From Astropecten irregularis (Eukaryota; Echinodermata; Asteroidea; Paxillosida; Astropectinidae): a DNA stretch of 64,000 nucleotides. The translations under genes and the position numbers were made by a program. Where the stretch lies: the NCBI GenBank assembly GCA_963971285.1, contig OZ020246.1, forward strand, positions 8,291,217 through 8,355,216, given 5' to 3'. The notes below the pieces were generated by a model. That model was not told the origin of the DNA, made no database searches, and saw only the letters and a list, made by a program, of their open reading frames with translations. Position 1 is the first letter of the stretch; the number at the start of each line of letters is the position of its first letter. This document shows, piece after piece, positions 56,040 to 64,000 of the stretch.

Positions 56040-56475
56040 TTGGTCAGAGTGTGTTGGATATGGAGGTCAACGGCCTAGAAGAGGCATGTTGATGTGTACT
56101 CATGTTGTGTAGCATATGGAAGCAAACTTTTTGTAAAGTGAATAGTAGTGAAGAGGGCTATGTGGATGTGTTCAAGGTCACAAGGTGTATGGGATATGGA
56201 GGCTAACTGTACATAGTAGATTGTATTGAAAGGGACTATGCACAGATGTATACTCATAGTATGTGGGACGCCAACGGTGTGTAAAGTATATGGTACTGAA
56301 AGGGACTATGCAGGGACTATGCAGATGTATGTGGGATATGGAGGCCATGGCCAACTGTGTGTAAAGTATATGGTACTGAAAGGGGCTATGCAAAGATGCA
56401 TACTCATAGTATGTGGGATATGGAGGCCAACTAAGTACATAGTACTGAAAGGGGCTATGTGGATGTGTACTCATA
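56040..56475. repeat. Degenerate minisatellite
   Basis: Four to five imperfect units share GTATGTGGGATATGGAGGCC, AACTGTGTGTAAAGTATATG and GTACTGAAAGGGGCTATG. A further trace of the unit occurs at 55640-55665. Confidence 0.8.
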
Positions 56476-56803
56476 TGATCTTTACAAAATGATGCTAGGC
56501 TTAGGATTTATTTTGGTGTACTAGATGGGCTGATTGGATGTATTCTCCAAGTATTTGGGGAAGAAAATGATGCATGTAATTATCTTAAGTAAAGTCACTC
56601 ACTTTTTTTTTACCAGTGAATGGGAACTTATTGCTTGACAGCTAGGCAAAGCAAGACAAATAAATGTGGTTACATTCCGAGGGCATTTTCTTTATTGTCT
56701 AAGGATTCTCATAATGCAATATATAGCCCATATATTTTCTTGTAAAAAAAATTGCTGATGATTTCAATCATAATTATTAGTATGTCCTATCGAGAGAATG
56801 ATG

Positions 56804-56839
56804 GCAAATAAATTAGGAATCGATTCCTAATTTATTTGC
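56804..56839. repeat. Perfect 36 bp palindrome
   Basis: GCAAATAAATTAGGAATC is followed immediately by its exact reverse complement, with no loop. Confidence 0.97.
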
Positions 56840-58077
56840 ATTCGAATCATGTAATCTTTGAAACCTTTTGGTGATAGATTTAATATAGATTGCTTATTCA
56901 TCTAACGTGGGTAACAGTTTTTAACAGGTGCCCATGTTTATGTTGTTTTGTTGTTTATTGGGAGGTGGTTTTTGAGATTCGATGTTAGTTTGTAAGAATG
57001 CTCCTAAAATTGGTGTGTACGCTGATTGCCGTAGAGGGCAAGGAATAATTAGTCTTTCACATTGAGCTTCCTAAGCAGCTGATTTGCTAAGCAAACAAAA
57101 AAATGGTTTTGTTTTGTCTCTGCTCTGCAGTCACCAGCTACCAGCCAATAGGTCATGTACATGTAATGTGCATTTCTGTTGTCTGATACTATTTTTGCTT
57201 TAGTTTGATACATACATGTAATCATCAGAATTGTCTGCTAGGTAGCTCTGTGAAGTAAAACCTTGTAGCATTGAGTAATTGTTTCACTGAAAATTTCTGA
57301 TTATAATATTCATTTGATTTAAAAAAATTTATATTCCTGATCTCTTCCTTATGTACAAATTATACCAATTTGTTATAAGGGACATATAATGGTTAGGGTT
57401 GTATATATTTACATGTACATTTCAATGCACAAATTATATTTGAGGTGATCTTTGGATGAACTCTTTTGGTTTTTAGTGATGATAATATCAGATTTTTTTT
57501 CTTTTAGATTTTAAACAGTGATTTTCAATATAAGATTATTAGTGTACTAATGTTGTATCCCTGAAAATCGTCTTGGATTTACAATGTGATGGAGGTATAC
57601 TTTTTCAAACGAAATTTATCTAAATCATGTCTTTACTGTAGTAATGTGGTAATTTATCATGGTGGTATATGACTATTGTAGAAAGCTGAGATGATGATTT
57701 TTGGATTGTTTTTGGTAATATGTTTCTCCTTTTGAATTTAATTATTTGACTCAATAAATATAGTGCCTTAACATCCTTCCAACAGTAAATTTGTATTAAT
57801 GGGAAATTGAGCATGGCCTGTTTCAATCCAGTTTTTATGTAGTCTTAACAAGAAGAGAAACACCTGCTTTTGTATTATATCTACCTCCGAATATCATCAG
57901 TAGATATGATGAGGCATTGTCTGTGGTTGATAAAAAAGCAAAATCATGAAATTGGCTTCATATTTCAAAATTCAATCCTAGCTGGACTTTGTCAAAGACA
58001 TGAGGGCAGGATATAATGCTTATGTACCCTATTTTATTGGTTTATTTCCATTGCTTTCAGAACGCGGTATCACTTAA
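56840..58077. other. AT-rich non-coding stretch
   Basis: No gene or clear element identified. Confidence 0.4.
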
Positions 58078-58440
58078 AGGTAATATCATACTTTGGTTTT
58101 TATCAAAGAAATATACAGATTCATGGGCATAAATATCAATGAAGATACAGTAACAGTCATCAATTCTGTGAAAATTTCAGTCCCGTATACGGTGTCCACT
58201 TTTTGAGAGAACAGTGAAAAACAGTCACAGTATTTCTTAAGTCTTTTCTATTTTATTTTTGATCTTTTACAAGATTAAAAAGATTTTCAGTCGTTGTTTT
58301 ACTAATTTCTGGATAAATACACCTCTTCAGGCGAAAATATTTAATGATATGTTTCTACCACCACCATCTTCATACCCTGTAAGTTATACGTGAATCTGTG
58401 AACATTTTTTGTTTTGGAATACCAAAGTATGATTCTACCT
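58078..58440. mobile_element. TTAA-family MITE, full-length
   Basis: TTAA at 58074-58077 and 58441-58444. Ends AGGTAATATCATACTTTGGT and ACCAAAGTATGATTCTACCT. Inverted orientation relative to the 53191 copy. Confidence 0.92.
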
Positions 58441-58842
58441 TTAATGCAAACACCTGTGTGTATTTATATTACATACATTTGGTATGTTTCTGATTATTGA
58501 TATAAATGTGTGCAACAGGTATGTTTGTGCAGATATTCTGTATCTTTTATCTATGCACATTTTACATTCTGTGTGTTTATGTCAGTAGAAGTGGAGAATT
58601 GTTAACAGTTGACCCACTGATTGGTTCAGCATATATGGTAAGCAGTGTTTCTCTGACATCTCTGTTTACTATACCAAGAAAATTTGCTAAAGCTTAAACA
58701 TATTTAATTTATTTGCATCATTGCTTCACAGATTTTAAGCATTTTAGTGTTGATGAGTTAATCACACACTTTCTGTGATTAATGTTAAACAGCACTATTG
58801 ATCATTAATGATAAAATCACATCTTTAAGCAGCTCATTATGA

Positions 58843-59206
58843 AATAAGCCATTTGCGAGTTAAATCTGAAAAGTATCTGGTACGCAGACTTCTTTCATTG
58901 CATATAAACACCCCGATTTGAATTTCCCAGACTAAAGACTGTTGCTATATCACGTGATTCGGGGCAAGCTTTTGCATAGCGATACCCATCTCTGGAGTGG
59001 TCTGGTTCCTTTGTGCCATTCTTATCCATTATGAACAGTACATTGGTGCAAGACGTCTGTTATGTAACTAAGCAAAAGCTTGCCCCGAATCATGTGATAT
59101 AGCAACAGAGTCTTTAGTCTGGGAAATTCAAACTGAGGTGTTTCTATGCAATGAAAGAAGCCTGTGTACCAGATACTATTCAGATTTAACTCGCAAATGG
59201 CTTATT
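58843..59206. mobile_element. Fold-back element with about 134 bp arms
   Basis: Arms 58843-58975 and 59072-59206 are near-perfect inverted repeats (outer AATAAGCCATTTGCGAGTTA, inner GGGGCAAGCTTTTGC) around a loop of about 96 bp. No coding capacity. Confidence 0.9.
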
Positions 59207-59691
59207 GGCCCCATGTTTGGGTGTTACTGTTAGCACATGAGGGGTATTGTCACTTTTTACAGTATGGCTTCACACATGACTTCCATCCTTGACCCTGAGG
59301 GCGAATTGTATGAGTTAGGGATGGAGACATTGTTGCCAGAAAACTTGTTTCAATGGAGTTCTCTGATAACAAATTCAGAATTAAATACTTCTTAAAGATG
59401 GGAATAAGAACAAATGCAGATGTGCTTACTGAACTCTATCTGGATGTTCAAGTAAAATATTATTTTCCTGTCTGTATTAATTTTATGAATCAACTCAAAT
59501 GGCCAGTCTTTCTTTTTAATCTGAAAACGATGTGATTAAAATAGTTGACAGCATAATAAACATGATTTTATTCAAAAGAACAATTCCATTGTAACCAAGT
59601 ACTGTAAAAACAATTGAAACAATTGAAGGCAAAGAGTCTGCTAGCATTAAATAATATTTATTATATATCAACATGTATATTCACCTGGATC
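59207..59691. other. Non-coding stretch
   Basis: AT-rich; no gene recognised. Confidence 0.4.
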
Positions 59692-59945
59692 GGACCTTAG
59701 GGAGACAAGGTTTGCTATAAATTCGACCTTAGGGAGACACCGAACATTAAGGAGACATTTTGATGTCTCCCTAATGTTTTAGGTACCTTTTATAGACACA
59801 ATTTTTGCCGTCCAAATTTTTATAGAAAATAGAGAATGCTCTCAACAAAAACATGTCAATTTCAAGTTCATTGGTTTGGAGGATGGTTAGAAATAGGTAA
59901 GTAAAGTTCAGTGCACAACCCTATGGGAATGTCTCCCTAAGGTCC
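59692..59945. mobile_element. MITE with GGACCTTAGGGAGACA termini
   Basis: The 16 bp ends GGACCTTAGGGAGACA and TGTCTCCCTAAGGTCC are perfectly inverted. The core repeats the motif as CGACCTTAGGGAGACA and TGTCTCCCTAATGTT. No clear target duplication. Confidence 0.85.
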
Positions 59946-60089
59946 CATTTAGGATAATATAATATAAATTATATATTAAAATTATAAACATGTATTGTAG
60001 GTTATAATTTTGGTGACTAGCAAAGTGCTACAAATGATTATAAACTGATTCAATACATATCAGTGTACATGTATAGGGACGTCACCTGC

Positions 60090-60620
60090 ATCAACTGATT
60101 TACTGTCAATTGTGAGGACTCCATTTTATTTGAAATGCTACCTACATGCTTGTGAGAACTCCTTTTTATTTGATTTAATACTTCCTGCCAGCTTGTGAGG
60201 ACTTCACTTGTATTAACTGATTTACTGTCAATTGTGAGGACTCATTTTCATTTGATATGATACTGACATGCTTGTGAGGACTCCACTAGCTGATTTAATG
60301 TCAATTTGTGAGGACTCTGTCTTTCTTTGATTTACTACCCGCCGGTTTGTGAGGACTCCTCTTGCATTGACTGATTTACTGTCAATTATAAGGACTCATT
60401 TCCATTTGATATGATATGATATGATATCTACTTGCTTGTGAGGACTCCACTAGCTGATTTCTTTTCAATTTGTGAGGTCTCTTTTTTCTTTGATTTACTA
60501 CCCGCCGGTTTGTGAGGACTCCACTTGTATTGACTGATTAACCGTTAATTTATGAGGACTCCTTTCATTGGATGTACATGTACTACCTATCAGCTTGTGA
60601 GGACTCCACATGCATCAACT
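60090..60620. repeat. TTGTGAGGACTCC minisatellite at the 3' end of the CRAL-TRIO gene
   Basis: Imperfect units contain TTGTGAGGACTCC, then alternating ACTGATTTACTGTCAATT and ATTTGATATGATAC segments. The last unit reaches the CRAL-TRIO stop codon at 60615-60617. Confidence 0.9.
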
Positions 60621-62665
60621 GATTTCACTTTCTGAACCCTCTTTCGCTGCCTCAGCTTGTAGGGCTTGTATGATGTTAGGATGTGGTCGGTGGATACTCA
60701 AGTTCTTAGCAGATAGGTTACCATTCATCTCAGCTTGAACAACATCTTTGCAGTATCTGTCAATATACTGACTCACATAGGAGGGGCACCCCCTGGGATC
60801 GTGCTCCTTGTCATTCGTTGGTTTCTTCCAGAAGTGCAGCTGGGTTTGTGAGACTGCATGACGACTATTCAGCTCAGTTTCTCGAATGAGCCACTCCCGT
60901 AAATCATCTGGGAACAGTTCTTGGAAGAACCTTTCCATGTTGGAACTGCGGCACAGCCTGAGTTTGTTGGCCGTTCTCGGGTCGACAAAGAGTTTGAACC
61001 CTCGCCATATTGCTTCAAAGAAGATACCGTGATTGACTACGACCACAAGTCCCATTCTCTCAGGGTAGTGCTCACCAACTACATGGTTCACTGCTCTTGC
61101 TAAGGATGGATTGCAGGCCGACACTGTAAGCCCTGGAATAATGAAAGTTGGTATACCAATTCACTGAAGGCAGTACTAAATTTACTGATGACTCTATTGA
61201 GTCTTGCATCACTATTGACCGTTCAAAATGTATCATTCATCTTTCACCCTTGCAGTTGCAGGTGCCCAATTTATCCATTCTAGGAGAAGAAATTATTGAC
61301 AAATATCTTGCTGAAACGAATAACACGATCAAGCTCTTGATGGAGTCAATTACTGGCATGTAGGCAGGTAGCTAATTACGCATCAATGCAAAGCTCACTG
61401 TACATAAAGGGTCTATCTGAGGGACACAGGCACTACAGCTTGCATCCGACCTGAAGACTGGGCCTTGCACAAATTAATAAAAGGAAAACCGACATCAAAA
61501 TCAATTGTGTGCATGATTCTTCTTAGAAATTTGCTTTTAAAGCACCCTTTTCCACAGGTGGTCTTTGCAGATCAGAGAGCATCTCAGTCACGTACAAATA
61601 AAACACAACACAGAGGACATCAAAGACTCCCTGGATAAGGCTCCATCTGCTTGAAACGTACCTGTACAGTCTAGCACCCAGACCCATCGATACTCCTCTG
61701 GCTTCATGCACTTCTTGGCATTCTCCATCAGGACGAGCGTGTGCTGCACATTGTCCTCTGCAGTGAAATGTCCTGTTGCTTGGACAAAAGATGAGTACAC
61801 CACGGGCCTGCCTAGCCTGTCGATGCCCACTTGTCGCTGAGGGTAGTTTGCAAAAAAGGATGAGTCAACAAAGAGACATATCAAAATATTACTCAGTTCA
61901 TAAGTAAATTCCTCAGACTCCATCGTGTTAAACTCTAATAATTAACATTCTAAAGGACCCAAAGCGAAGAAGCTGAACTATTGCTTTTACCCATGAATGA
62001 AAGCCTGGATTCTCCTCGCAGTATCTACATTCAGCCTCCCATGGCCTAATTTTCTGCCGCCATTCCAACGTTGCTTTTAGCTTTTGATGGGCCGTGTCGA
62101 CATTCCATTCGTAGCCTCGGAGATACCTAAGAAGACTGTAATGAAAGGTAAGAGAGAGTTTGATCAGGTGCGGTCAGTGCATTAGCGCTAAAATTTTGCT
62201 ATATTGCCTAGCTGTGCCATGAAGGAGAAAAAAACATGAAAGAACAAGCGAGGTTCTAACTTGCGATAATTAACGGTTCTTTTTCATCCATTCCGTTCCG
62301 AGGTGGAATGCCCACCGTTTCAACTTCTCAGGATAACGCGAATCAAGTGGGATGAACAACCTAATTCAGGAATGTCGTCGATAGGATTCGAAGCGGAGAC
62401 CCAAGAGGTGGAAGCCAATGCGAGGATGATCGCGCCTCTCGCCAGTTAAACTCGCCCCGGGCACGGAACTTTCGCAAAGGTGCAGTTAGAGCATGGTTTG
62501 AGGCATATCTTGATTTCGACAAAAGAAAGAGAATAGCACTGACTTGTATTTGTCGTTGAGAAATCCTTCTTCGTCTTTGAGTCCCGTTGAACGGCCCTGT
62601 AACTCCTGCAGTCGGCGGTCTTGCTCTTCTTGGTCAGGTTCGTGGCGATGGTCGTGTGGTGACAT
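60615..62665 (-). CDS. CRAL-TRIO (Sec14-like) lipid-binding protein, 4 exons
   Basis: Proteins of this family bind a lipid in a hydrophobic pocket and move it between membranes, or present it to enzymes. Minus-strand exons: 62665-62544, 62135-61991, 61836-61662 and 61132-60615, joined in frame to 319 residues. Exon 1 is hydrophilic; exon 2 holds the CRAL-TRIO N-terminal helices (NLLRYLRGYEWNVDTAHQKL..ATLEWR). Exons 3 and 4 hold the Sec14 core: VGIDRLGRPVVYSSF, VWVLDCTG, then YPERMGLVVVVNHGIFFEAIW and RTANKLRL. All junctions use GT-AG sites (exon 1 donor GTCAGT, exon 3 donor GTACGT). No GOLD domain follows. The C-terminal residues run into the minisatellite at 60090-60620. I cannot assign orthology within the family. 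Confidence 0.9.
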
Positions 62666-64000
62666 CGCTGTGTCTGATGAGTTTAAACAAGATATCTATC
62701 TTCAGAAGACGATGGAAGATGTTGGAGAGAGCCAGGCTGTTTTGCTTGGAGTGTTTGTAAAGGATTGATGAACACGTGGGACTTAGGAACAGAGGTAATA
62801 ATTATTCCGAGAACTTGAGAACCACATCGAAATATTTGCCACTCGGCCTTGGGAATTTATTCACCGGCATTACAAACTGGCGTCAAAAAGAAACTTGTAG
62901 TAGTGGTTGATGAATGAGCATAAACGAAAATGTTGCAAGTCGGCGGCAGACGATGAATACATGCAATTTAGATTGAGGAACTTATCAAAGTTTAGTGACA
63001 CGTATCACATGGAACTTCCCAAACGGCAATTGGATAGTTTTAAATGTGATATCATGACACTGTATCATCTAGCCACATGCTGCAACATGGCAATTTGGTC
63101 AGGCCTACAGCCGCGTTGAAGCACATGTTGCAAGGAAGTTAACACTGATAAAAGAAACTCATTTCCGAATTTCGGTGAGGTATGATAGACTCAAACTGCA
63201 TGCAGCCTAGGGGAAGCTGTACCACACTGACCAGGCCGGCCGGGAGTGGACGGATGTTAGAGCGGCCGCAGTTATATTCGTATGCCAGGTTGACAGACAT
63301 TCACCTGTTTGATCATGGCGGAAGTATAGCTTAGATTGATACACTGTTGTGGATAACAATTCCTAATTGTTTAACCCAACTTGAGCTATATGAACAAACG
63401 CCGTTTGGTCCATAAATTCACTGTGTCATTATTTTTAGTAGGCATGGAAGAGGAAAACGGTTTCATTCCACGTACAGGCTAAAGTAATACAGGAGAAAAA
63501 TGTGATATAGTTTTCTCGTTATCTTGAATGTATACTGTATTCACACGGTGTTGGACTAACACCATAATAGACTAGTGTTATATAGGCCTATACCTACACA
63601 CAACGATGAATTTATCATCACTAGTGAATTATACTTGTGCCGCTTTGCTGTAAACGAAATAATTTACCCTGACGTTAGGTCTACTTTAAACGACAGCGTT
63701 ATTGTCAATCATTATACATTAATACATTATTAATTAACTTACCTTTTCCCTCCGCTCCCTGTTTGCACCAGCCGTTTATTTCAAACGAATATTCTCAATT
63801 TTCCTGTATAGTGTCATCTATGTTTTTCCAATCATCATCATCCTATTCCTATATAATGAACAACTGAGTGGCGTTTTCATGCTGACCTAGCGGCTAATAA
63901 TGCCTGCTCAGTGTAGCGTTGTGGACTGACCTTCGATCCCTATGGAGTGTATTCTATCTCTGATGATGTAAGCCTAAGCTCTATAGGCTAACAACGGCGC
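62666..64000. other. 5' flank of the CRAL-TRIO gene
   Basis: The leader and promoter of the minus-strand gene should lie here, but I see no clear TATA box. No other supportable gene to the right edge. Confidence 0.4.

Overview
The window is eukaryotic, from an animal: genes are split by GT-AG introns (one GC-AG), tRNA-derived SINEs, MITEs and LINEs are dense, and the recognisable proteins (glutathione synthetase, CRAL-TRIO, THAP, Helitron) are animal-type. Frequent AGGCCTA words and the repeat families suggest a marine invertebrate deuterostome, perhaps an echinoderm; that placement is inference.

Layout. 1-8143 is a head-to-tail satellite of about 1358 bp units whose later copies look almost identical. 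8144-10536 is non-coding with a hAT-type MITE. 10537-20415 is one uninterrupted 3292-codon frame: a Helentron-class Helitron polyprotein with a Cys/His repeat tract, PHD finger, C76-like and OTU-type cysteine peptidase modules, a DUF6570-like region, HUH/two-Tyr Rep, Pif1 helicase and a C-terminal endonuclease. A 76-79 bp minisatellite follows (20880-22435). 22436-33200 is a repeat and relic zone: a GOLD-like exon remnant, a diverged relative of the satellite, an array of six small hairpins, a broken THAP gene, a 5'-truncated RTE-like LINE with a 12 bp target-site duplication, and an inverted pair of exon-like sequences.

33240-39251 holds two tandem paralogous two-exon genes (A and B) for small two-pass membrane proteins of about 148 residues that I do not recognise. 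39252-47100 is MITE- and palindrome-rich non-coding DNA with a possible promoter. 47126-55058 is a complete glutathione synthetase gene (10 coding exons, 487 aa by my splicing). 55059-60614 is non-coding with MITEs, a fold-back element and minisatellites. 60615-62665, minus strand, is a four-exon CRAL-TRIO lipid-binding protein gene (319 aa).

The host genes are ordinary metabolic and lipid-transport genes with no evident functional link. What stands out is the Helentron polyprotein, the A/B gene pair, the hairpin array and satellite relative, and a MITE landscape legible enough to read target-site duplications directly. Splice models are hand-made from consensus sites and protein similarity remembered from the families, not from alignments.
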